A DNA stretch of 64,000 bases, from the NCBI RefSeq assembly GCF_022763245.1, contig NZ_JALEGV010000028.1, positions 97,878 through 161,877 on the forward strand, written 5' to 3'. Made by a program: the position numbers and the translations under genes. The first letter of the stretch is position 1; each line of letters starts with the position of its first letter. Under the pieces are notes generated by a model that saw only the letters and a list, made by a program, of their open reading frames with translations, was not told the DNA's origin and searched no databases. Positions 17,931 to 26,022 of the stretch are shown in pieces. Source of the DNA: Oricola sp. GTDB lineage: Bacteria > Pseudomonadota > Alphaproteobacteria > Rhizobiales > Rhizobiaceae.

Positions 17931-18004
17931 ACAAACTTGATGCGGGGGTCAAGACTGCCGCCCGACCAATCGGTCTCAGGCCAATGCAAGGGGAGGAACC
18001 AGTC

Positions 18005-19378
18005 TTGGCAAGAAATCTCGAAGAAGCGATCAAGGAAGCCGGCAGCCCGGTCAAACTGTTGTGGGAGTCGACGACGCCGCCGTCGGTGGTGCCGCGCGTC
18101 GTGCAGGAATTCACCAACTGGCGCGACGAACAGCTCGCCTGGCGGCGCACGGCCGTTCTCTACGACCAGTGCCACCACATGGCCGACCTCAACATCAAGG
18201 GGCCGGACGCGCTGAAGCTGATCAGCGACCTGGCTGTCAATTCGGTCGAGAAATTCCCGGTCGACATGGCCAAGCAGTTCGTCGCGGTGAACCATGACGG
18301 CTACGTCATCGGCGACAACATCCTGTTCCATCTCGAGGAAGACGAGTTCCAGGCGGTCGGCATTCCGCCGTCCATCAACTGGATGCACTACCATGCGGTG
18401 ACCGGTGGCTATGACGTGCGCATCTGGCGTGACGACAACTCCGCGGTGCGCAAGGGCGATCCGGTCAACTACCGCTACCAGATCCAGGGTCCGGGCGCGA
18501 TGGACGTCATCCGCGACGCGACCGGCGAGGAGCCGCCGAAGCTCAAGTTCTTCTACATGACCCGCTTCACGATCGCCGGCAAAACCGTTCGCGCCCTGCG
18601 CCACGGCATGGCGGGCGAGCCCGGTTTCGAGATCTGGGGCCCGTGGGAGGACAAGGACGCCGTTCACGCCGCGATCCTGGAAGCCGGCAAGAAGCATGGC
18701 CTGACCCAGGTCGGCGGCCGGGCGTATCACACCAATGCGCTCGAATCCGGTTGGCTGCCGCGTCCGCTGCCCGCGATCTACACCGACGAGCGGCTCGCCG
18801 ACTATCGCCGCTGGCTCGACGAGAACGCCTACGAGACGATCTCGCCGCTCGGTGGCAGCTTCCATTCGGAGAACATCGAGGACTACTACTTCACGCCTTA
18901 CGACCTCGATTACGGCCGCATCGTCGCCTTCGACCACGACTTCATCGGCCGCGAGGCGCTGGAGAAAATGGTGGCCGACGGCAAGACCGGCGAGCGCAAG
19001 AAGGTGACGTTCGTCTGGAACGGCGACGACACGGCGGCGGCCTACGGCTCCATGTTCCACCAGGGTCCGGGCGCAAAGTTCATCAACCTGCCGATGTCGC
19101 TCTACGACACGTTCCATGCCGATCGCATCGAGATCGACGGGAAGGTCGTGGGCCTGTCGACCTGGTGCGGCTATTCGGCCAACGAGCGGGCGATGCTCTC
19201 GCTCGGCGTGATCGACGCCGCCTTCGCGGAGCCCGGCACCGAGGTGACCCTGGTCTGGGGCGAAGACACGCCGTCTGCCAAGGTGCAGGTCGAAGACCAC
19301 GTCCAGGTCAAGATCCGCGCCACCGTGCAGGCCGCGCCGCTGGTCGAAAAGGCGAGAACCAGCTACCGCGCCAACTGA
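18005..19378 (+). CDS. ligM: LigM-type tetrahydrofolate-dependent aromatic O-demethylase (GcvT family)
   Basis: 457 residues with a TTG start at 18005, picked because GGGGAGG lies about 9 nt upstream and the family starts there; a long in-frame extension upstream crosses the divergent promoter. The sequence follows Sphingobium LigM closely: FTNWRDEQLAWR, DQCHHM (His57/58), ALRHGMAGEPG, RAYHTNALESGWLP, and the GcvT-like C-terminus VTFVWNGDD. LigM moves a methoxy methyl group of vanillate or 3-O-methylgallate to tetrahydrofolate, giving protocatechuate or gallate, the kind of substrate LigAB opens. Confidence 0.88.
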   Translation: MARNLEEAIKEAGSPVKLLWESTTPPSVVPRVVQEFTNWRDEQLAWRRTAVLYDQCHHMADLNIKGPDALKLISDLAVNSVEKFPVDMAKQFVAVNHDGYVIGDNILFHLEEDEFQAVGIPPSINWMHYHAVTGGYDVRIWRDDNSAVRKGDPVNYRYQIQGPGAMDVIRDATGEEPPKLKFFYMTRFTIAGKTVRALRHGMAGEPGFEIWGPWEDKDAVHAAILEAGKKHGLTQVGGRAYHTNALESGWLPRPLPAIYTDERLADYRRWLDENAYETISPLGGSFHSENIEDYYFTPYDLDYGRIVAFDHDFIGREALEKMVADGKTGERKKVTFVWNGDDTAAAYGSMFHQGPGAKFINLPMSLYDTFHADRIEIDGKVVGLSTWCGYSANERAMLSLGVIDAAFAEPGTEVTLVWGEDTPSAKVQVEDHVQVKIRATVQAAPLVEKARTSYRAN

Positions 19379-19406
19379 CGGCCCGGCCGATCAGAAACGA
19401 CAAGAA

Positions 19407-19431
19407 CGGCAGTCCCGCACAGGGGCTGCCG
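19407..19431 (+). terminator. Possible terminator hairpin after ligM
   Basis: CGGCAGTCCC, GCACA, GGGGCTGCCG: a 10-bp stem with one T-G pair, 29 bp after ligM. No T-run follows, so termination strength is uncertain. The rest of the gap to 19524 shows no gene. Confidence 0.4.
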
Positions 19432-19524
19432 ATTCTGCGGGACGACAATGTCCGGCCCGACCATTTGATGTCCTGACGCTTTCTGTCGCCGGGTCCAAGA
19501 GCCCCGCCGTGCTGCAATCATGCC

Positions 19525-20301
19525 TCAGCCGAGATCGGCGCCCATTCGGGTTGAGAGGGTGGAGGCGATCCGGCGAACGTTGGCGATGATCTTCTCGCGC
19601 TCCGCTTCGCTGATGTCCTCGGCCAACAGGCTGACGGCGACCCCCGCGATCGGCGTGTTGCGCGAATCGAGGACCGACGCGCCGAAGCATACGATTCCCT
19701 CCGCAACCTGTTGATTGTCCACCGAATAGTGGTTCTTGCGCGTCTGCTCCAGCTCGCCGAGCAGATGCTCCATCGACTGGACGCTGTGCGGCGTGCGCGG
19801 CGTCGGCAGGCCGTCGCCGTAGAGCCGTTTGACCTCGAAATCGCTCATGTGGCTGAGGAAGGACTTTCCGGTGGCCGTGAAGGCGGCCGGCAGGCGCATC
19901 CCGGCGCGGAAATCGATCAGCGAATGGCTGACGTCGGAGTTGCGCGCGGCGATGTAGACGACCTCGTTGCCCTCCAGCACGGACAGGGTGATCGTGGCAC
20001 CCGGCATCTCCGTTTCCTTGTCCCAGATCGACGCGAATTCCGTCGCCACGTCAGACTGTTGGGTAAAGGCGTTCGACCAGCGCATGAGGTGCGGGCCGAG
20101 CTGGTAGGTCTGGTCGGGTCGCCGGATCAGGAGGTTCAGTTCCACCAGTGTGCGGCACAGCGTGTGAACGCTGCTCTTGGCGATGTCGAGCTCGCGCGCG
20201 AGCTCCGACAGGCTTGGGTGACTGCGCCTGCGCGCGACGACGTCGAGGATGCGGGTCGCCCTCTCAACGGCTGGAACTAGCTTGATTTCTTCTTGCGTCA
20301 T
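19525..20301 (-). CDS. IclR-family regulator, BlcR/AttJ-like by context
   Basis: 258 residues. Winged helix at about 8-70 (AVERATRILDVVARRRSHPS) followed by an IclR ligand domain (GATITLSVLEGNEVVYIAAR; AFTATGKSFLSH). It is divergent from the long lactone operon that starts at 20494. In Agrobacterium an IclR-family protein, BlcR, represses the blcABC lactone operon, so the same role is inferred here from gene order, not from a sequence comparison. Confidence 0.85.
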   Translation of the reverse strand: MTQEEIKLVPAVERATRILDVVARRRSHPSLSELARELDIAKSSVHTLCRTLVELNLLIRRPDQTYQLGPHLMRWSNAFTQQSDVATEFASIWDKETEMPGATITLSVLEGNEVVYIAARNSDVSHSLIDFRAGMRLPAAFTATGKSFLSHMSDFEVKRLYGDGLPTPRTPHSVQSMEHLLGELEQTRKNHYSVDNQQVAEGIVCFGASVLDSRNTPIAGVAVSLLAEDISEAEREKIIANVRRIASTLSTRMGADLG

Positions 20302-20376
20302 GGTGGCCCCGGAAATGCGCGGTCATCGCCAGATGCAGCTTGACACTCTCGCCAAAACTTGACTAATGTTCTGTCT

Positions 20377-20402
20377 ATTGAATTGTGTTCAATATACTGA
20401 AC
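20377..20402. promoter_or_regulatory. Overlapping inverted repeats, probable IclR operator
   Basis: ATTGAA-5-TTCAAT (20377-20393) and GTTCA-6-TGAAC (20387-20402) are two perfect, overlapping dyads in the 192-bp gap between the IclR gene and the lactone operon. Together they span 26 bp, which could accept two dimers. Confidence 0.6.
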
Positions 20403-20493
20403 AGATGGCATATCCGTGAATGCTTTTCAAGGGTTTGTCCGTCTGCTGCCAAAAATTTCAACATGACCAGTGTGACTTTCAGGGAGGAGGCGC

Positions 20494-20883
20494 ATGGTAA
20501 TGAGCGTGAGGGACTGGGCCGTCAGGTTCAGCGAAGCCTCCGACCGCGATCCGACGATCGGCGCGATGGCTCGATATTTCACCTGTACCTATCTCTGGGA
20601 CATGGGCGCCGCCAAGGTCATCGTGCGGATGGTCGATGGCAAGGTTCACGAGGTCAACATCGATCCGGCCCCGATGGATTCCTACGATTTCGCGCTGCGG
20701 GCGAGCCCCGAGACATGGCGCGAATTCGCCCGGCCGATCCCCGATCCGATGTATCACGGCATTTGGTCCGCCAGTTTCCGGCGTGACTTGAAGCTCGAGG
20801 GCAACATCCTCGTGCTGATGCAGAATCTGCGCAACTTCACCGTCCAGTTCGAGCTGCTTCGCAAGGTCGGCGTGCCGGTCTGA
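20494..20883 (+). CDS. Small SCP2-like (sterol carrier) protein
   Basis: 129 residues after a strong GGGAGGAGG. The mixed pattern, with AKVIVRMVDGKVHEVNID forming two strands and later helices (LVLMQNLRNFTVQFELL), suggests an SCP2-type lipid-binding fold; similarity is weak and a different small fold is possible. No signal peptide. First gene of the operon, so probably the regulator's most direct target. Confidence 0.55.
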   Translation: MVMSVRDWAVRFSEASDRDPTIGAMARYFTCTYLWDMGAAKVIVRMVDGKVHEVNIDPAPMDSYDFALRASPETWREFARPIPDPMYHGIWSASFRRDLKLEGNILVLMQNLRNFTVQFELLRKVGVPV

Positions 20884-20942
20884 TCCGGCGATTGCCCGCG
20901 CGCGCCGCCGCGCGCGCCCAACGAAACGTCACGGAGTTCCCA

Positions 20943-21791
20943 ATGGCAAAGCATTCGCCGGTAATCGGGCGCTATGTCACCATCGAAGTGGATGGTTACG
21001 AGTACAAGGTCTTCTACTTGCGCAACGGCGAGGGCATTCCGCTCGTCTGCCAGCACACCGCCGGATGTCACAACCACCAGTGGCGCGACCTGCTGGAGGA
21101 TCCGGACATCACGCAGGACTACGACGTGATCGCCTACGATCTCGCGCGCCACGGCAAGTCCGATCCGCCGCTCAACAAGGAGTGGTGGAAAGAGGAATAC
21201 CGCCTGACGGCAGAGCACTACATGAACTTCATCGTGGCGTTCTGCGACGCGCTCGAGCTGGACGATCCGATCTTCATGGGCTCCTCCTTCGGCGGCAATG
21301 TCGCGCTGCAGCTGGCGCTGCACTATCCGGACCGCTTCCGGGCCGTCATTCCGGTCGAGGCGGCAGAGCACGCGCCCGGCTTCTTCCTCGACTGGTGGCG
21401 TCATCCCCATGCCAACGCCGCGCAGGTCTGCGCCTCCGGCGTCTGGGACCTGATGGCGCCGCAGAGCCCGGACAAGGACCGCTGGCTGACCTGGCATTAC
21501 TACACCCAGGGATCGGAGGTCTTCAAAGGCGACCTCTATTTCTACTCCGTCGATCACGACCTGCGCGGGAAGCTGGGCTCCATCGACACCGGCCGCTGCC
21601 CGGTGATCATGATGACGGGCACCTATGACTACCTGACGCCGCCGGAGGCGACCGAGGCCACCGCCCGGCAGATCCCGGGCGGCATCTATATCGAGATGGA
21701 GGACATCGGCCACTTCCCGATGTCGGAGAACTATCCGCTCTTCGCCGTCTACCTGAAGGAAGCCTTGCGCCTCGTCGAGGAGCGGGCCTGA
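20943..21791 (+). CDS. Alpha/beta hydrolase
   Basis: 282 residues, start ATG 20943 after ACGGAG. Nucleophile Ser115 in MGSSFGGNVAL, acid in MTGTYDYLTPPE and His in DIGHFPMSEN complete a triad. It could hydrolyse a lactone or ester and so be a second entry enzyme alongside the lactonase that follows 51 bp later. Not part of the known Agrobacterium blc operon. Confidence 0.83.
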   Translation: MAKHSPVIGRYVTIEVDGYEYKVFYLRNGEGIPLVCQHTAGCHNHQWRDLLEDPDITQDYDVIAYDLARHGKSDPPLNKEWWKEEYRLTAEHYMNFIVAFCDALELDDPIFMGSSFGGNVALQLALHYPDRFRAVIPVEAAEHAPGFFLDWWRHPHANAAQVCASGVWDLMAPQSPDKDRWLTWHYYTQGSEVFKGDLYFYSVDHDLRGKLGSIDTGRCPVIMMTGTYDYLTPPEATEATARQIPGGIYIEMEDIGHFPMSENYPLFAVYLKEALRLVEERA

Positions 21792-21842
21792 CGTCGCCCG
21801 CCTGGGCCATTCTCCACACCACGCACCGCCGGGGAAACATTC

Positions 21843-22781
21843 ATGAAGATCATCGAATTTGACGACAACGGGCGACGGGTCGAGAGTGATTCCTCTTCGT
21901 TGCGTTCCGATGTCGGACCGAGCAGCCTCGCGCCGCGTCCGCAGTTCAAGTCCGCGGTGGCGGAGACGCCGCGCCGCAAGCGTGGCAACTCGTCGGGCAT
22001 CGAACTGCACATGTTCCAGACGGGCACGCTCAGGACGAAGCTCAAATACATCAAGATGAACCAGGGCGAGACGGATTTTGAGATCCCCGTGCCCTGGTTC
22101 CTGATCAAGCATCCGGCCGGCAATGTCGTCATCGACGGCGGCAACGCCGTGGAGACGGCGATCGACAAGCGCGGCCATTGGGGCGCGGCGGTCGACGCCT
22201 ACGACCCGATCATGGACGTGTCGGAGAACTGCGTCGATCAGCTGAAATCCGTCGGCGTCGATCCGCATTCGGTGCGTTACGTGCTGCAGTCGCACCTGCA
22301 TCTCGACCACACCGGCGCGATCGGCCATTTCCCCAAGGCGCAGATCTTCTGCCAGCGGGTGGAATACGAATACGCCTTCAAGCCGCACTGGTTCTCGAAC
22401 GCTGCCTATATCCGCGCGGATTTCGACCGCCCGGGCCTGAACTGGAAGTTCCTCGGCGGCGAATTCACCGACAATTACGACCTGTTCGGCGACGGCACGA
22501 TCCGGATGATCTTCACGCCCGGCCACGCGCCCGGCCACCAGTCCTTCCTGATCACCCTGCCGCGCACCGGGCCGGTCCTTCTGACGATCGACGCCGCCTA
22601 CACGCTCGACCATTGGGAGAACAAGGCCCTGCCGGGGCTGGTGGTGTCGTCCGCCGACGCCGCGGATTCGGTGGCCAAGCTGCGCCGCATCGCCAGCGAC
22701 ACGAATGCCATGGTGGTGACCGGACACGATCCCGACACCTGGCGGTCGTTCCTCAAGGCGCCGAACGATTTCTACGATTGA
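21843..22781 (+). CDS. blcC: AttM/BlcC-type metallo-beta-lactamase-fold lactonase with extra N-terminus
   Basis: 312 residues. From about residue 52 it matches the AttM/BlcC pattern: IKMNQG, IPVPWFLIKHPAG, GHWGAAVDAY, the dizinc motif HLHLDH (His151, His153, Asp155, His156), His228 in FTPGHAPGH, Asp250 and His295 in VTGHDPD. This family opens gamma-butyrolactone to 4-hydroxybutyrate and also cleaves N-acyl-homoserine lactones. The first 51 residues (MKIIEFDDNG, then a Ser/Arg/Pro-rich linker) are absent from Agrobacterium AttM as I recall it and look disordered. SSADH and Fe-ADH for the product are at the end of the same operon. Confidence 0.88.
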   Translation: MKIIEFDDNGRRVESDSSSLRSDVGPSSLAPRPQFKSAVAETPRRKRGNSSGIELHMFQTGTLRTKLKYIKMNQGETDFEIPVPWFLIKHPAGNVVIDGGNAVETAIDKRGHWGAAVDAYDPIMDVSENCVDQLKSVGVDPHSVRYVLQSHLHLDHTGAIGHFPKAQIFCQRVEYEYAFKPHWFSNAAYIRADFDRPGLNWKFLGGEFTDNYDLFGDGTIRMIFTPGHAPGHQSFLITLPRTGPVLLTIDAAYTLDHWENKALPGLVVSSADAADSVAKLRRIASDTNAMVVTGHDPDTWRSFLKAPNDFYD

Positions 22782-22832
22782 GGCCGTCGCCCGCGCGGCG
22801 CGGCGCATCTTGAAGGGAGGAGGAACGGACAG

Positions 22833-22895
22833 GTGAGGGCGAGGCCCTACGACATCCCCCGGGACATGCGGTTCGCAGGCGGGAAAATTCACTGA
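22833..22895 (+). CDS. Possible 20-residue leader ORF before the ABC binding protein
   Basis: GTG start at 22833 with AAGGGAGGAGG eight bases upstream, reading (M)RARPYDIPRDMRFAGGKIH and ending TGA 15 bases before the binding-protein ATG. The ribosome site is stronger than most in the operon. No similarity recognised. It could be a coupling or leader peptide, or chance. Confidence 0.3.
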   Translation: MRARPYDIPRDMRFAGGKIH

Positions 22896-22910
22896 AACGG
22901 AGGAGAAGCA

Positions 22911-24080
22911 ATGAATCTTCTTAAGCAAATGACGTTGGCTGCCGGTGCGCTCGCCGTCAGTCTCATCGCCGCCCAGGCCGAAGGCGTGGACGAGATCAAC
23001 CCGGACGTCGCCGAGCGGCTCTACAACCCGGAAATGCTCGATCCGATGCAGCCCGTCGGCGCGAGCCCGCTGCGCGAGTTCAAGGCGAAGAACCCGCCGC
23101 CGTGGAAGATCGGCTACGCGTCGTCCTATGCCGGCAACACCTGGCGCGCCAACGCCATGGAAGCCCTGCAGAAGGACATCATCCCCAAGTGGAAGGAAAT
23201 GGGTCTGATCAGCGAGGTCGTCATCACGCAGTCGAACCTCAACGATTCCACCCAGATCCAGCAGATGCGCCAGCTCGTCGACCAGGGCGTCGACGCGATC
23301 TTCGTGTGCTGCTCCAACCCGACCGCGCTGAACCAGACGGTCCAGTACGCCTACGACAAGGGCGTTCCGACGTTCTCGTTCACGGGCTACCTGACCGCGC
23401 CGACCTCGGTGAACTCGTCGGTCAACTACCAGGTCGCCGGTTTCGAGATCGGCAAGCGCATGGCCGAGGAACTGGGCGGCGAGGGCAACGTGCTCGTCGT
23501 CGAGGGCATTCCCGGCACTTCCGGTTCCGACAGCCAGGACCGTGGCGTGAAGGCCGGTCTCGCGACCGCGCCGGGCATCAAGATCGTCGGCTCGATCGCC
23601 GGCATGTGGACCGACCAGGTCGCCCAGGGCGAAGTGCAGAAATGGCTCGCCACCCATCCGGGCAAGCTTGACGGCATCGTCGTCCAGTCGGCCGCCGAAA
23701 TGGGTGTTCTGCGCGCGCTCAAGCAGTCCGGCCGCCAGGGCGTCAAGGTCGCCGTCGGCGGCGAGCTCGGCGCGCTGTGCACGTGGCGCAAGGATCCGAG
23801 CCTGATCGACGTCGCCGTCCAGACCTGGCCGCCGGCGGACGACATCGGCCTGATTTGGGACATCATGATGCGCACCCTGCAGGGCCAGGGCCCGAAGGTT
23901 CAGTCCGTGCTCGTCGATCCGGTGGTCATCACGCATGAAGACGTGATGAAGCTCCTGCCGGAAGATTGCGACGAGAACGCGCAGAACTGGTTCAACGTCG
24001 GCAAGGACAGCTGGGGCTCCAAGGACTATCTCGACCAGTTCTTCGTGAACCCGGCCGACCCGACCCAGTACAAGCCCTGA
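22911..24080 (+). CDS. Ribose-type ABC transporter substrate-binding protein
   Basis: 389 residues after GGAGGAG. Signal peptide cleaved near AAQA (about 23). The mature part is a Peripla_BP_4 fold: KIGYASSYAGNTWRANAMEAL, then QLVDQGVDAIFVCCSN and VNYQVAGFEIGKRMAEEL. Members bind sugars, autoinducer-2 or other small polar ligands. It sits right after the lactonase, so a lactone, hydroxy acid or sugar-like relative is a reasonable guess. Two internal Cys in FVCCSN are unusual. Confidence 0.88.
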   Translation: MNLLKQMTLAAGALAVSLIAAQAEGVDEINPDVAERLYNPEMLDPMQPVGASPLREFKAKNPPPWKIGYASSYAGNTWRANAMEALQKDIIPKWKEMGLISEVVITQSNLNDSTQIQQMRQLVDQGVDAIFVCCSNPTALNQTVQYAYDKGVPTFSFTGYLTAPTSVNSSVNYQVAGFEIGKRMAEELGGEGNVLVVEGIPGTSGSDSQDRGVKAGLATAPGIKIVGSIAGMWTDQVAQGEVQKWLATHPGKLDGIVVQSAAEMGVLRALKQSGRQGVKVAVGGELGALCTWRKDPSLIDVAVQTWPPADDIGLIWDIMMRTLQGQGPKVQSVLVDPVVITHEDVMKLLPEDCDENAQNWFNVGKDSWGSKDYLDQFFVNPADPTQYKP

Positions 24081-24153
24081 TCGCAGCTTGAAACACGGAC
24101 CGTCGCCGGCGCGGCGGCGGTCCATCCGAACCCCGTCAGGATTGTTTCGTTCG

Positions 24154-26022
24154 ATGTCGACCCGACCCGCAGAAAAATCACAGAGCGCCCATGGTCGCGA
24201 GACCATCATCGTGCGCAACGTGAAGAAGTATTTCGGGCCGACCCGGGCGCTGGACGGGGTGAACTTTTCCGCCCGCGCCGGAGAAATCCACGCCGTCGTC
24301 GGCGGCAATGGCTGCGGCAAGAGCACCATGGCCAAGGTGGTGTCGGGCATTCTGCCGATCGACAGCGGATCGGTATCGATCCTCGGCGAGACGCCGTCGA
24401 CGCCTGCGGAGAGCAAGGCGACCGGCATCTCCACCGTCTACCAGGAAGTCCTCGTTGCCGACGAGAGCACCGTCGTCGACAACATCTTCATGGGCTCCGA
24501 CGCCCTGTTTTCCAAGACGCTGTCGCATGACAAGAAGGTCGCGCGCGCAGCGGAACTCATGCACGATCTCGCCGGCGAGCCGGTCGATCCCTTCGCCATC
24601 GTCGGCACACTGCCGCTCGGGCTGAAGCAGTGGATCACCATCGCCCGCGCGCTGGTCAACGATCCGAAGATCCTGATCCTCGACGAGAGCTCGGCCGCGC
24701 TCGATTTCGACAGCACCGAGCGTCTCTTCGCCAAGATGCGCAGCCTGCGCGACCGGGGTGCCACGATCCTGATCGTCACCCACCGGATCGCCGAACTCAT
24801 CCGCATCTCCGACCGGGCCACCGTGCTGCGCGACGGACGCGACGTTGGCGTGCTGGAGAAGCAGGAGATCACCGAAAAGAACCTGCTGGCGCTGATGACC
24901 GGCGACGAGGACGCGGGCAACGCCCATGCGCACGAAGCGCCGCAGCCGCGCGACGACGCGCTGGCCATGGTCGCCTCCGCGATCTCGGTCTGGAGCGACG
25001 ACGACACCTTCGATTTCGATTTGCGCCGCGGCGAGATCGTCGGCATTGCGGGCCTCGACGGCCAGGGGCAGGACGCCTTCGTGCGCGCCATGGCGGGCAT
25101 CGAGCCGGTGCGCCGGGGCAGCGTCCAGGTTTCCGACCGGCATGGCGAATTCCATCCCGTGCGCAACCTGTCCGAGGCCGTCGCGGGCAAGATCGCCTAT
25201 GTCTCCGGCGACCGGAAGCGCGAGGGCATCTTCGCCTCGCTCTCGATCTTCGAGAACATGGTCATGCCGCTCTACCGCGACAAGAAACGCGGCGGCATCC
25301 TGGGCATCATCGACTGGGACACGCTCGGCACCATCTTCAAGCGCGAGGCCGACAACCTGCTGATCAAGTTCGGCATGCGCGACGACCGCATCACCTCGCT
25401 GTCCGGCGGCAACCAGCAGAAGGTTCTCATCGGCCGCGGCTTCGCCATGCGGCCGGACGTCATCGTGCTCAACGATCCCGCGCGCGGCATCGATGTCGGC
25501 GCCAAGACGGAACTCTACAAGCACCTGCGGCGCTTCGCCGAAGAGGGCAAGTCGGTCATCTACATGTCCTCCGAACTCGAGGAGTTCATGGGTTTCGCGA
25601 CCCGGGTGATCGTGTTTCGAAACGGCAGGCCGTTCGACGCCTTCGACGGCCGGGCCCTCGATCCGAAGAAGGTGCTGGAGGCGATGTTCGGTCAGACGGA
25701 CGGTCGCGGGCTGGACGCGCCCTGGGGGCTGAAGCCGGCATGGGATGACGAAACGGTTCCTCATGGCACCGGTGCCGCGCCCGCATCGTCGGCGGCAAGC
25801 AGCGACGGCGTGCGGGTGAAGGTCGAGGTTCCCGCCAGCATTCGCAGAGAGATGGAACAGCGCCGCAACGCGCCCGCCGAACATCCGGTGTCTGCCGCGC
25901 CTGCGCGCCAGCCGGACGACAGGGTCCGCGCCGCCCGTCCGCACAAGCCCGCGCCGCCGAAATCCATCCGCATCGTCGAATTCGACGCCGACAGCGGCGA
26001 AGCCAGGAATATCGGCCGATGA
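24154..26022 (+). CDS. Ribose-type ABC transporter ATPase (two nucleotide-binding domains) with C-terminal tail
   Basis: 622 residues from ATG 24154 (a weak AGGA lies 12 nt upstream; a TTG at 24088 has no ribosome site). Domain 1 has Walker A GGNGCGKST, a relaxed signature LPLGLKQ and Walker B ILILDESSAAL; domain 2 has the usual degenerate Walker A (GLDGQGQD), signature LSGGNQQK and LNDPARGIDVG. RbsA-like proteins are about 500 residues; here roughly 110 extra C-terminal residues form a Pro/Arg-rich linker ending in SIRIVEFDADSG, which resembles the N-terminus of the lactonase in this operon. Confidence 0.88.
   Translation: MSTRPAEKSQSAHGRETIIVRNVKKYFGPTRALDGVNFSARAGEIHAVVGGNGCGKSTMAKVVSGILPIDSGSVSILGETPSTPAESKATGISTVYQEVLVADESTVVDNIFMGSDALFSKTLSHDKKVARAAELMHDLAGEPVDPFAIVGTLPLGLKQWITIARALVNDPKILILDESSAALDFDSTERLFAKMRSLRDRGATILIVTHRIAELIRISDRATVLRDGRDVGVLEKQEITEKNLLALMTGDEDAGNAHAHEAPQPRDDALAMVASAISVWSDDDTFDFDLRRGEIVGIAGLDGQGQDAFVRAMAGIEPVRRGSVQVSDRHGEFHPVRNLSEAVAGKIAYVSGDRKREGIFASLSIFENMVMPLYRDKKRGGILGIIDWDTLGTIFKREADNLLIKFGMRDDRITSLSGGNQQKVLIGRGFAMRPDVIVLNDPARGIDVGAKTELYKHLRRFAEEGKSVIYMSSELEEFMGFATRVIVFRNGRPFDAFDGRALDPKKVLEAMFGQTDGRGLDAPWGLKPAWDDETVPHGTGAAPASSAASSDGVRVKVEVPASIRREMEQRRNAPAEHPVSAAPARQPDDRVRAARPHKPAPPKSIRIVEFDADSGEARNIGR

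Noticed and set aside
17543..18004. 154-codon upstream extension of ligM
   Set aside because: It runs through the LysR coding region and the divergent promoter; the TTG at 18005 has a good ribosome site and matches LigM length.
20754..24434. 1226-codon open frame on the minus strand
   Set aside because: It is antisense to the SCP2-like, hydrolase, lactonase and binding-protein genes, whose proteins are recognisable; the translation is Arg/Asp/His-rich low complexity typical of GC-rich shadows.
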